Assembly (NCBI RefSeq): GCF_003070885.1
Contig: NZ_CP028913.1
Span: 2,108,001-2,172,000, forward strand
Reading direction: 5' to 3'
Source: Agromyces badenianii
Lineage (GTDB): Bacteria; Actinomycetota; Actinomycetes; Actinomycetales; Microbacteriaceae
DNA length: 64,000 nt
Within the stretch, counting starts at the first letter, position 1; the number at the start of each line of letters is the position of its first letter. A model generated the notes under the pieces. It was not told the DNA's origin and searched no databases. It saw only the letters and a list, made by a program, of their open reading frames with translations. Positions 46,210 through 54,058 of this stretch are shown one piece after another. Both the position numbers and the translations under genes were made by a program.

Positions 46210-47718
46210 ATGACCACCCCCGGCACCACCCCCGGCAAGATCATCGCCGTGCACCTCAACTACCCGTCGAGGGCCGCACAGCGAGGTCGTACCCCGGCGC
46301 AGCCGAGCTACTTCCTGAAACCGACCTCCTCGCTCGCGCCGTCGGGCGGCACGATCGAACGCCCCGCAGGCACCGAACTGCTCGCCTTCGAGGGCGAGAT
46401 CGCGCTCGTGATCGGCGAGCCGGCGCGGCAGGTCTCCCCCGCCGACGGCTGGCGCCACGTGGCATCCGTCACCGCCGCCAACGACTTCGGCCTCTACGAC
46501 CTGCGCGCCGCCGACAAGGGATCGAACCTGCGGTCCAAGGGCGGCGACGGCTTCACGCCGCTCGGTCCGCAGCTCATCCCCGCGTCGGCCGTCTCGCCCG
46601 ACGGCCTGCGCGTGCGCACCTGGGTCAACGGCGCCCTCGTGCAAGACGACACGAGCGACACCCTGCTCTTCCCCTTCGGCCGTCTCATCGCCGACCTCTC
46701 GCAGCACATGACCCTCGAGACCGGTGATGTGATCCTCACCGGCACTCCCGCGGGTTCCTCGGTCGTCGTGCCGGGCGACGTCGTCGAGGTCGAGGTCGAT
46801 GCGCCGGATGCACCGGGCGCGCCCAGCACCGGGCGGCTCGTGACGACCGTCACCGAGGGCACCGCGACCTTCGGCGACTTCGGCGCGAAGCCCGCCGTCG
46901 ACGAGGTGCAGCGCGTCGAGGCCTGGGGCTCCGACCGCGAGCTCGCCGCCGCCATCGCCGCCGGGCGAGCGGATGCCTCCGCCACGGCCGATCCCGCCGC
47001 GGCATCCGCCTTCGAACTGACCGACGAGCTGAAGTCCGCGATCGGCGGCGTGGCCGTCGCGACGCTGTCGGTCGCCCTGCGCAAGCGCGGCTACCACGAT
47101 GTCTTCATCGAGGGGGTGCACGCGAATCACGCCGGCGATCGCATCGTCGGCCGCGCGAAGACCCTTCGCTTCATCCCGTTCCGGCCCGACCTCTTCGCGA
47201 GCCACGGCGGCGGGTTCAACGCGCAGAAGCTCGCCTTCGACACCGTCGCCCCCGGCGAGGTGCTCGTCGTCGAGGCCCGCGGCGAGCGCGGCACCGGCAC
47301 CGTCGGCGACGTGCTCGCACTCCGCGCCCAGGTGCGCGGAGCGGCCGGCATCGTGACCGATGGCGGGGTGCGCGACTTCGACGTCGTCGCCGGCTTCGAG
47401 ATCCCCGTGTTCTCGCAGGGCCCGCACCCGAGCGTGCTCGGTCGCAAGCACGTGCCGTGGGAGGTCGACGTCACGATCGCCTGCGGCGGCGCGGCCGTGC
47501 AGCCGGGCGATGTCATCGTCGGCGACGGCGACGGCGTCATCGTGATCCCGCCGCAGCTCGTCGAGGAGGTCGTCGCCGAGGCCGTCGAGCAGGAGCGGCA
47601 GGAGGCGTGGGTCGCCGAGCAGGTCGCCGACGGGGCATCCGTCGACGGGCTGTTCCCCATGAACGCCGAGTGGCTCGCCCGGTACCGGGCGAGCATCGCG
47701 GAGGGGGGCGAGCGATGA
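46210..47718 (+). CDS. fusion of FAH-type hydrolase/isomerase (HpaG-like) with RraA-like aldolase domain
   Basis: The 502-residue protein has two enzyme-like domains. Residues 1-220 form an FAH-family domain, with GKIIAVHLNYPSRAAQRGR, FEGEIALVIGE, VTAANDFGLYDLR and LTGTPAGSSVVVPGDVVEVEV. It resembles HpaG, which decarboxylates and isomerises 5-oxopent-3-ene-1,2,5-tricarboxylate. An Ala/Asp-rich linker (about 225-270) leads to an RraA-like domain with GTGTVGDVLALRAQ and the metal-site motif GIVTDGGVRD near 383. RraA relatives include pyruvate aldolases and oxaloacetate decarboxylases. I prefer ATG 46210 over 46204 because AGGA (46201-46204) has proper spacing. Confidence 0.88.
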   Translation: MTTPGTTPGKIIAVHLNYPSRAAQRGRTPAQPSYFLKPTSSLAPSGGTIERPAGTELLAFEGEIALVIGEPARQVSPADGWRHVASVTAANDFGLYDLRAADKGSNLRSKGGDGFTPLGPQLIPASAVSPDGLRVRTWVNGALVQDDTSDTLLFPFGRLIADLSQHMTLETGDVILTGTPAGSSVVVPGDVVEVEVDAPDAPGAPSTGRLVTTVTEGTATFGDFGAKPAVDEVQRVEAWGSDRELAAAIAAGRADASATADPAAASAFELTDELKSAIGGVAVATLSVALRKRGYHDVFIEGVHANHAGDRIVGRAKTLRFIPFRPDLFASHGGGFNAQKLAFDTVAPGEVLVVEARGERGTGTVGDVLALRAQVRGAAGIVTDGGVRDFDVVAGFEIPVFSQGPHPSVLGRKHVPWEVDVTIACGGAAVQPGDVIVGDGDGVIVIPPQLVEEVVAEAVEQERQEAWVAEQVADGASVDGLFPMNAEWLARYRASIAEGGER

Positions 47719-48398
47719 ACGTCGAGAGCAAGTCGCAGCAGGCCTACCGGTTCCTCCGCGAGCGCATCGACGATCGCCGCTACGTGCCCGGGTACCGCCT
47801 CGTGCTCGGCCAGATCGCCGGCGAGCTCGACGTGAGCGTCGTGCCCGTGCGCGAGGCGATCAGGCGACTCGAGGCCGAGGGGCTCGTCACCTTCGAGCGC
47901 AACGTCGGCGCGCAGGTCGCGCTCATCAACCAGGCGGAGTACCTGCACACGATGCAGACCCTCGCGATCGTCGAGGGCGCAGCGACCTCGCTCTCGGCAC
48001 CGAACCTCACCGACGAGCACCTGCGACGCGCGCGCGAGATCAACGCGCAGATGCGGCGCACCGTCGAGGAGTTCGACCCCCACCGCATCACCGTGCTGAA
48101 CCGCGAGTTCCACTCCGTGCTGTTCGAGGAGTGCCCGAACCCGCACCTGCTCGACCTCGTGCACAAGGGCTGGAACCGCATGAACACGCTGCGCGACTCG
48201 TCGTTCAGCTTCGTGCCGCGCCGTGCGCACGAATCGGTCGATGAGCACGAGCACCTCGTCGAGCTGATCGAGTCCCGCGCCGACCCGCTCGAGATCGAAC
48301 TCGCAGCGCGACGACACCGCACGGCGACGCTCGACGCGATGCTCGCGTACCAGTCGGAGCAACGTTCTCCGGGCGGCCCGTCGGCTCCCCGACCCTGA
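47715..48398 (+). CDS. GntR family regulator (FadR/FCD type) of the hpa cluster
   Basis: This 227-residue protein has an N-terminal winged helix-turn-helix (QAYRFLRERIDDRRYVPGYR, then LGQIAGELDVSVVPVREAIRRLEAEGLV). A helical FCD effector domain follows from about residue 80; LNREFHSVLFEECPNPHL and HEHLVELIESRADPLEIE include the metal-binding His/Asp positions of that domain. The ligand may be a pathway acid such as homoprotocatechuate. The ATG overlaps the fusion-gene stop after GAGGGGGG, so it is autoregulated if the palindrome upstream is its operator. Confidence 0.9.
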   Translation: MNVESKSQQAYRFLRERIDDRRYVPGYRLVLGQIAGELDVSVVPVREAIRRLEAEGLVTFERNVGAQVALINQAEYLHTMQTLAIVEGAATSLSAPNLTDEHLRRAREINAQMRRTVEEFDPHRITVLNREFHSVLFEECPNPHLLDLVHKGWNRMNTLRDSSFSFVPRRAHESVDEHEHLVELIESRADPLEIELAARRHRTATLDAMLAYQSEQRSPGGPSAPRP

Positions 48399-48431
48399 CC
48401 GCATCCGCCACGTCGATCGACTAGGAACACC

Positions 48432-49934
48432 ATGACGCACCACATCCCCGAAGGCCTGCCCGAGCGCATCCGCCACTTCATCGACGGCGCGTTCGTCGAC
48501 TCGATCGGCGGTGAGACGTTCGACGTGCTCGACCCCGTCTCGAACGAGACCTACGTGCAGGCGGCCGCCGGTCAGCAGGCCGACATCGACCTCGCCGTCG
48601 CCGCGGCGAAGCGCGCGTTCGACGAGGGCCCGTGGCCACGGCTGCTCCCCCGCCAGCGCTCGCGCGTGCTGCACCGGGTCGCCGACCTCGTCGAGGCGAG
48701 CGACGCCCGGCTCGCCGAGCTCGAGACCTTCGACACTGGCCTGCCGATCACCCAGGCGCTCGGCCAGGCGCAGCGCGCCGCCGAGAACTTCCGGTTCTTC
48801 GCCGACCTGATCGTCGCCCAGCGCGACGACACCTACAAGGTGCCGGGGCGCCAGGTGAACTACGTGAACCGCAAGCCCATCGGCGTCGCGGGGCTCATCA
48901 CGCCGTGGAACACGCCGTTCATGCTCGAGTCGTGGAAGCTCGCGCCGGCGCTCGCCACCGGCAACACCGTGGTGCTGAAGCCAGCCGAGTTCACGCCCCT
49001 GTCGGCATCGCTCTGGGCCGAGATCTTCCGAGAGGCCGGCGTGCCCGACGGCGTCTTCAACCTCGTGAACGGGCTCGGCGAGGAAGCGGGCGACGCGCTC
49101 GTGAAGCATCCCGACGTGCCCCTCATCTCCTTCACCGGCGAGAGCCGCACGGGCCAGATCATCTTCGGCAACGCCGCACCGTTCCTGAAGGGCCTGTCGA
49201 TGGAGCTCGGCGGCAAGTCGCCCGCCGTCGTCTTCGCCGACGCCGACCTCGACTCCGCGCTCGACGCGACCGTCTTCGGCGTCTTCTCGCTGAACGGCGA
49301 ACGCTGCACCGCCGGCTCCCGCGTGCTCGTCGAACGCTCCATCTACGACGACTTCGTCGCCCGCTACGCCGAGCGCGCGAAGAACATCGTGGTCGGCGAC
49401 CCGCACGACCCGAAGACCGAGGTCGGCGCACTCGTGCACCCCGAGCACTATGAGAAGGTCATGAGCTACGTCGAGATCGGCAAGGGCGAGGGCCGCCTCG
49501 TCGCCGGCGGGGGCCGCCCGGAAGGCCTCGATCAGGGCAACTACGTCGCCCCCACCGTCTTCGCCGACGTGTCACCCGACGCCCGCATCTTCCAGGAGGA
49601 GATCTTCGGCCCGGTCGTCGCGATCACCCCGTTCGACACCGATGAAGAGGCCCTCGCCCTCGCGAACGACACCCGCTACGGACTCGCCGCCTACATCTGG
49701 ACCAACGACCTGAAGCGCGCCCACAACTTCGCCCAGTCGGTCGAGGCGGGCATGGTGTGGCTGAACTCCAACAACGTTCGCGACCTCCGCACGCCGTTCG
49801 GCGGCGTGAAGGCCTCGGGCCTCGGGCACGAGGGCGGCTACCGATCGATCGACTTCTACACCGACCAGCAGGCGGTGCACATCACGCTCAACGAAGCGCA
49901 CTCGCCGCGCTTCGGCACCTCGCCCGGCGCGTAG
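48432..49934 (+). CDS. hpaE: 5-carboxymethyl-2-hydroxymuconate semialdehyde dehydrogenase
   Basis: A 500-residue aldehyde dehydrogenase that would oxidise the ring-cleavage product of homoprotocatechuate with NAD. It shows the cofactor segment ITPWNTPFMLESWKLAPAL, VNGLGEEAGDALVKHPDV, SFTGESRTGQ, the catalytic Glu in MELGGKSP and the catalytic Cys in NGERCTAGSR near residue 290. The C-terminal GGVKASGLGHEGG is standard. Assignment to HpaE over other ALDHs rests on position between the regulator and hpaD. It starts 34 bases after the GntR gene. Confidence 0.92.
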   Translation: MTHHIPEGLPERIRHFIDGAFVDSIGGETFDVLDPVSNETYVQAAAGQQADIDLAVAAAKRAFDEGPWPRLLPRQRSRVLHRVADLVEASDARLAELETFDTGLPITQALGQAQRAAENFRFFADLIVAQRDDTYKVPGRQVNYVNRKPIGVAGLITPWNTPFMLESWKLAPALATGNTVVLKPAEFTPLSASLWAEIFREAGVPDGVFNLVNGLGEEAGDALVKHPDVPLISFTGESRTGQIIFGNAAPFLKGLSMELGGKSPAVVFADADLDSALDATVFGVFSLNGERCTAGSRVLVERSIYDDFVARYAERAKNIVVGDPHDPKTEVGALVHPEHYEKVMSYVEIGKGEGRLVAGGGRPEGLDQGNYVAPTVFADVSPDARIFQEEIFGPVVAITPFDTDEEALALANDTRYGLAAYIWTNDLKRAHNFAQSVEAGMVWLNSNNVRDLRTPFGGVKASGLGHEGGYRSIDFYTDQQAVHITLNEAHSPRFGTSPGA

Positions 49935-50002
49935 CGAAGCGCATCGCGGCCACCGGCGATCCGATCCCCGAGACACCCGCTCAGAGAAGAGAAGGCACCA
50001 CA

Positions 50003-51145
50003 ATGACCGACCCGATCATCACGCAGGACTCGCCCGAACCCGTCGTGACCGCCGCCGACCCGATCCCGGCGCCGGTCGACCGCATTCCGACGCCGACGGC
50101 ACCGGCGCCCGACATCGTGCGCTGCGCGTACATGGAACTCGTCGTCACCGACCTCGAGGCGAGCCGCCGGTTCTACGTCGACGTGCTCGACCTCGTCGTC
50201 ACCGAGGAAGACGAGAGCACCGTCTACCTCCGCTCCTTCGAGGAGTTCATCCACCACAACCTCGTGCTGCGCAAGGGCCCGGTCGCCGCGGTCGCCGCGT
50301 TCAGCTACCGGGTGCGCACCCCCGAAGACCTCGACCGCGCTGTCGCGTTCTACGAGGAGCTCGGCTGCCGCGTCGAGCGACGCGCCGACGGCTTCACGAA
50401 GGGCATCGGCGACTCGGTGCGCGTCGAGGACCCGCTCGGGTTCCCGTACGAGTTCTTCTACGACGTCGAGCACGTCGAGCGTCTCGCCTGGCGCTACGAC
50501 CTGTACACGCCCGGCGCGCTCGTGCGGCTCGACCACTTCAACCAGGTCACCCCCGACGTGCCCCGAGCGGTCGCCTACATGGAGGACCTCGGCTTCCGGG
50601 TCACCGAGGACATCCAGGATGCAGCGGGCACCACCTACGCGGCCTGGATGCGGCGCAAGCCCACCGTGCACGACACCGCCATGACGGGCGGCGACGGCCC
50701 GCGCATGCACCACGTCGCGTTCGCGACGCACGAGAAGCACAACATCATCGCGATCTGCGACAAGCTCGGGGCGCTCCGCCGCTCGGATGCGATCGAGCGC
50801 GGCCCCGGCCGCCACGGCGTCTCGAACGCGTTCTACCTGTACCTGCGCGACCCCGACGGCCACCGCGTCGAGATCTACACGCAGGACTACTACACCGGCG
50901 ACCCCGACAACCCCGTCGTCACGTGGGATGTGCACGACAACCAGCGCCGCGACTGGTGGGGCAACCCCGTCGTGCCGAGCTGGTACACGGATGCCTCGCC
51001 GGTGCTCGACCTCGACGGCAACCTCAAGCCGGTGGTCGCCCGCACCGACGACTCCGAGATGGAGGTCACGATCGGCGCCGACGGCTTCTCGTACACCCGC
51101 AAGGACGACGAGGCGCACGGCTTCAAGCTCGGCAACACGCTGTAG
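50003..51145 (+). CDS. hpaD: 3,4-dihydroxyphenylacetate (homoprotocatechuate) 2,3-dioxygenase
   Basis: A 380-residue extradiol dioxygenase of the vicinal-oxygen-chelate fold. It is very like the characterised Fe(II) enzyme of Brevibacterium fuscum and the Mn(II) enzyme of Arthrobacter globiformis as I remember them. Shared segments include PAPDIVRCAYMELVVTDL, EEFIHHNLVLRKGPVAAVAA and TKGIGDSVRVEDPLGFPYEF. The metal ligands would be His in RLDHFNQVTPD (near 178), His in RMHHVAFATHEKHN (near 237) and Glu in RVEIYTQDYYTGDPDNP (near 290). An extra Pro-rich N-terminus of about 25 residues precedes the core. It ends the operon. Confidence 0.96.
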   Translation: MTDPIITQDSPEPVVTAADPIPAPVDRIPTPTAPAPDIVRCAYMELVVTDLEASRRFYVDVLDLVVTEEDESTVYLRSFEEFIHHNLVLRKGPVAAVAAFSYRVRTPEDLDRAVAFYEELGCRVERRADGFTKGIGDSVRVEDPLGFPYEFFYDVEHVERLAWRYDLYTPGALVRLDHFNQVTPDVPRAVAYMEDLGFRVTEDIQDAAGTTYAAWMRRKPTVHDTAMTGGDGPRMHHVAFATHEKHNIIAICDKLGALRRSDAIERGPGRHGVSNAFYLYLRDPDGHRVEIYTQDYYTGDPDNPVVTWDVHDNQRRDWWGNPVVPSWYTDASPVLDLDGNLKPVVARTDDSEMEVTIGADGFSYTRKDDEAHGFKLGNTL

Positions 51146-51189
51146 GGCCCGGTCGAGTTCATCCGCTCGTCTCCGGCGGGTCACTCGGG

Positions 51190-51244
51190 CTCCTTAGCGT
51201 CGGTGGCGGCGTGCACCGTCACGACCGCCACCGACGCTAAGGAG
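51190..51244 (+). promoter_or_regulatory. 20-bp hairpin that buries the Shine-Dalgarno sequence of the phosphoesterase gene
   Basis: A perfect 20-bp inverted repeat (51190-51209 with 51225-51244) has a 15-base loop. Its 3' arm ends in CTAAGGAG, and this AAGGAG (51239-51244) is the ribosome binding site seven bases before ATG 51252. Folding would block translation of that gene. The same hairpin may end hpaD transcription 44 bases after its stop codon. Confidence 0.75.
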
Positions 51245-51251
51245 ATCACTG

Positions 51252-52457
51252 ATGCCAGAGAAGATGCCCGTCAGCCGCCGAACCATCCTCACCGCCGGAG
51301 GCCTCGGTGTGCTCGGGGCCGCCCTGCCGACCGTCGCGCACGCCGAGACCACCGGCGACGAGCTGCAGTCCCCCTCGGGCAGCCCACGCGCGAAGGCGCC
51401 GAAGCTGCGCTTCCATGACGACGGCACCTTCAAGGTCGTGCAGTTCAACGACACGCAAGACGATGAGCTGACCGACCGGCGCACCGTCGAGCTCATCGAG
51501 AAGACGCTCGATGCGGAGTCCCCCGACTTCGTGCTCATCAACGGCGACGTCATCACCGGCGGCTGCGAGACCAGGCTCGCCGTGAAGCAGGCGATCAACA
51601 ACGTCGTCTGGCCGATCGAGAGCCGCGGCATCCCGTGGGCGGTCACCTATGGCAACCACGACGAGGACTCGTTGCCGCAATCGGGCGTGGACGAGGCGAT
51701 GATGCTCGACTTCTACCGCAGCTACGACTTCAACATGAACGCCGAGAACATCGCGGGCGTCACGGGAACCGGCAACACGATCGTGCCGATCCGCTCGGCC
51801 GGGCGCGGGCAGGCCACCGCGTTCAGCCTCTGGCTGCTCGACTCGGGCCGGTACGCGCCCGACGCCATCGACGGTCAGAACTTCGACGGCTACCCGGCAT
51901 GGGACTGGCTGCGCATGGACCAGGTGTCGTGGTACCGCACGGAGTCGCAGCGACTCGAGAAGAAGTTCAAGCGCAAGGTGCCCGGCCTGATGTTCATCCA
52001 CATCCCCCTCTGGGAGCACCGCTTCATGTGGTGGGGCGGCGTCGACACCCGCACCGAAGCGGATGCCGCGCGGGGGCTCGCCCGTCACAGCATCGTCGGC
52101 GAGCGCAACGAGGACGAGTGCCCCGGGCCCTTCAACTCGGGCATGTACAACGCGATCCTCGAGCGCGGCGACGTGAAGGGCGTCTTCGTCGGCCACGACC
52201 ACGTCAACGACTACGTCGGCGACTACTATGGCGTGCTGCTCGGCTACGCGCCCGGCACCGGCTTCGGCGCATACGGACTGCCCGGGCCGGAGCGGAACCG
52301 CATGCGCGGCGGGCGCGTCTTCGAGCTCACCCAGACCGGCGATGACGTCGCCATCGCGACCCGAGTCGTGTACGCGCGCGAGTTCGGCATCGACCTGACG
52401 GCGAACGACCAGCCGATGGAACCGACGCCCCTCGCGCCGAAGCAGGCGGCGATCTGA
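51252..52457 (+). CDS. Tat-exported calcineurin-like metallophosphoesterase
   Basis: The 401-residue protein starts with a twin-arginine signal, SRRTILTAGGLGVLGAALPT, with Arg9-Arg10 and a likely cleavage site after AHA. The phosphoesterase metal motifs follow: VVQFNDTQDDE (in place of the usual DxH), INGDVITG, TYGNHDED near residue 137, FIHIPLWEH and FVGHDHVND. It resembles purple-acid-phosphatase-like secreted enzymes of the Siw14/DCR2 type. It would hydrolyse phosphate esters outside the membrane; the substrate is unknown. Its ribosome binding site lies inside a strong hairpin. Confidence 0.88.
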   Translation: MPEKMPVSRRTILTAGGLGVLGAALPTVAHAETTGDELQSPSGSPRAKAPKLRFHDDGTFKVVQFNDTQDDELTDRRTVELIEKTLDAESPDFVLINGDVITGGCETRLAVKQAINNVVWPIESRGIPWAVTYGNHDEDSLPQSGVDEAMMLDFYRSYDFNMNAENIAGVTGTGNTIVPIRSAGRGQATAFSLWLLDSGRYAPDAIDGQNFDGYPAWDWLRMDQVSWYRTESQRLEKKFKRKVPGLMFIHIPLWEHRFMWWGGVDTRTEADAARGLARHSIVGERNEDECPGPFNSGMYNAILERGDVKGVFVGHDHVNDYVGDYYGVLLGYAPGTGFGAYGLPGPERNRMRGGRVFELTQTGDDVAIATRVVYAREFGIDLTANDQPMEPTPLAPKQAAI

Positions 52458-52505
52458 GCATCGACCGGGTCATGACGCGGGGCGGGGGTTCGCCGCCGCC
52501 CCGCG

Positions 52506-53333
52506 TCAGCGTTCGGCGAGGAACTCGATCGCGGCGTTCTTGAACGTTCGCGCCGTTAGCGTGGAGACGTGGTCGCGGCCGGGGATCGACACGAAATCGG
52601 CGCCCCGGTCGCGAGCGAGTTCCTGCACGCCCGCCGGTACCGGGTCGTTCTCGCCGGCGACGAAGAGCACCGGGATGTCGCCGGGAATCGACAGCGGTGC
52701 GCCCGCCACCCCCTCGATGACCGCGAGCAGGGCTTCACGGTCGGCACCGACGGCGATCGCCGGGCGCAGCACCTGCTCGATGAGCGGATCGTTCGACCCC
52801 TCGTCACGCAGCAGCACGGCGCGCGCTTCGTCGAGGTTCCACGAGGCGAAGAGCTCGTTCGGACCCGCGCCGGCGACGACGACCCGGCGCACCCGCTCGG
52901 GAGCGCTCGCCGCGAAGGCCGAGACCACGCGGTTGCCCATCGAGTAGGCGACGACGTCGACCACCTCGACCGCGGCCGAGTCGAGCACGGCGACCAGGTC
53001 GGCCCCCAGCCGCTCGGGCGCGTACGCCTCGGCGTCGACCGGCTTGTCGCTCGCCCCGTGGCCTCGCAGATCGAGGGTGATCGAGGCACGGCGCGCGTCG
53101 CCGAGTGCCGCGATCCAGCCCGTGCCCTCCCAGGTGACCGAGGCGTCGGAGGCGAAGCCGTGCACGAGGAGCACGGGCGGCAGGCCGGCGCCGGCGCCAT
53201 CGGCGGCGCCATCGTGGCCGCCATCGTGGTCGCCGCCATCCTGGTCGACGTCATGCACGCGGTACGCGATGAGCACCCCGTCGGGCGACTCGGCGTAGAG
53301 GGTCGGCGCGTGCGGGGCGCCGGCCCGACTCAC
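52506..53333 (-). CDS. alpha/beta hydrolase with Asp/Gly/His-rich insert
   Basis: A 275-residue alpha/beta hydrolase. The oxyanion motif is LLVHGFASDA near residue 55. The nucleophile Ser is in VAYSMGNRVVSA near 129, the acid Asp in VAGENDPVP and the His in IPGRDHVSTL. Residues 30-50 form an insert, DQDGGDHDGGHDGAADGAG, encoded by short CCATCGTGG-like repeats and absent from ordinary relatives. The substrate is unknown. The ATG overlaps the stop codon of the nicotinamidase gene upstream. Confidence 0.87.
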   Translation of the reverse strand: MSRAGAPHAPTLYAESPDGVLIAYRVHDVDQDGGDHDGGHDGAADGAGAGLPPVLLVHGFASDASVTWEGTGWIAALGDARRASITLDLRGHGASDKPVDAEAYAPERLGADLVAVLDSAAVEVVDVVAYSMGNRVVSAFAASAPERVRRVVVAGAGPNELFASWNLDEARAVLLRDEGSNDPLIEQVLRPAIAVGADREALLAVIEGVAGAPLSIPGDIPVLFVAGENDPVPAGVQELARDRGADFVSIPGRDHVSTLTARTFKNAAIEFLAER

Positions 53334-53932
53334 TGCGCGGCCTCGTCGAGCACGGACGACTCGGCGATGACGGCGCCCGAGTGGCCGAGCTCGGCGAGTG
53401 CCGCCGCCGAGGACTCGGCGGCGACGCCCGCCACGAGGTCCGTGAAGATCCGCACGTGCTGGCCGTGCTCCACCGCGTCGAGCACGCTCGCGCGAACGCA
53501 GTAGTCGGTGGCGAGGCCGACGACGTCGATCTCGGTGATGCCACGGGCGACGAGCGCCTCGGTCACGCTGTCGCCCGCGTCATCCGTGCCCTCGAAGATC
53601 GAGTAGGCCGGCACGCCCTGCCCCTTGCGGATGTGCACGTCGATGCCCGAGGTGTCGAGGTCGGCGTGGTACTCGGCACCCGCGGTGCCGGCCACGCAGT
53701 GCGGCGGCCAGGTGTCGACGAAGTCCGGTTCCGTGTCGACGGCGAAATGGCCGCCGTTGTCGTCGTCTGCCGAGTGCCAGTCGCGGGATGCCACGACGAG
53801 CTCGTAGTCGCCGCGGTGCTGCGTCAGCAGGCGGGTGATGCCGGCGGCGACCGCTGCCCCGCCGTCGACGCCGAGGGCGCCGCCTTCGGTGAAGTCGTTC
53901 TGCACGTCGATGATGAACAGTGCCCGGGTCAC
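53330..53932 (-). CDS. pncA: nicotinamidase / pyrazinamidase
   Basis: A 200-residue isochorismatase-fold hydrolase that would convert nicotinamide to nicotinate for NAD salvage. It has the catalytic Asp in LFIIDVQNDF near residue 9, the metal-site block VASRDWHSADDD, FVDTWPPHCVAGTAGAE, HIRKGQGV with the catalytic Lys, and the nucleophilic Cys in GLATDYCVRASVLDA near 150. I chose GTG 53932, preceded by AAGGAGC, over a longer frame that adds 36 residues. It overlaps the hydrolase gene downstream. Confidence 0.92.
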   Translation of the reverse strand: MTRALFIIDVQNDFTEGGALGVDGGAAVAAGITRLLTQHRGDYELVVASRDWHSADDDNGGHFAVDTEPDFVDTWPPHCVAGTAGAEYHADLDTSGIDVHIRKGQGVPAYSIFEGTDDAGDSVTEALVARGITEIDVVGLATDYCVRASVLDAVEHGQHVRIFTDLVAGVAAESSAAALAELGHSGAVIAESSVLDEAAQ

Positions 53933-54058
53933 GGCTTGCTCCTTCGCACGTCGATCACGGCTCGGTTCGGCCGCTGCCGCCATTCTCCCAGCCTTCGGCG
54001 CCGTCGTGCAGGGTTCAGCGTTCGGCGAACCGCCGGTCACCGTCGGCGAACCGCCCGG

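Noticed and set aside
51190..51244. The 20-bp inverted repeat as transposon ends
   Set aside because: Only 15 bases separate the arms, there is no transposase gene and no target-site duplication is visible. An RNA hairpin explains it better.
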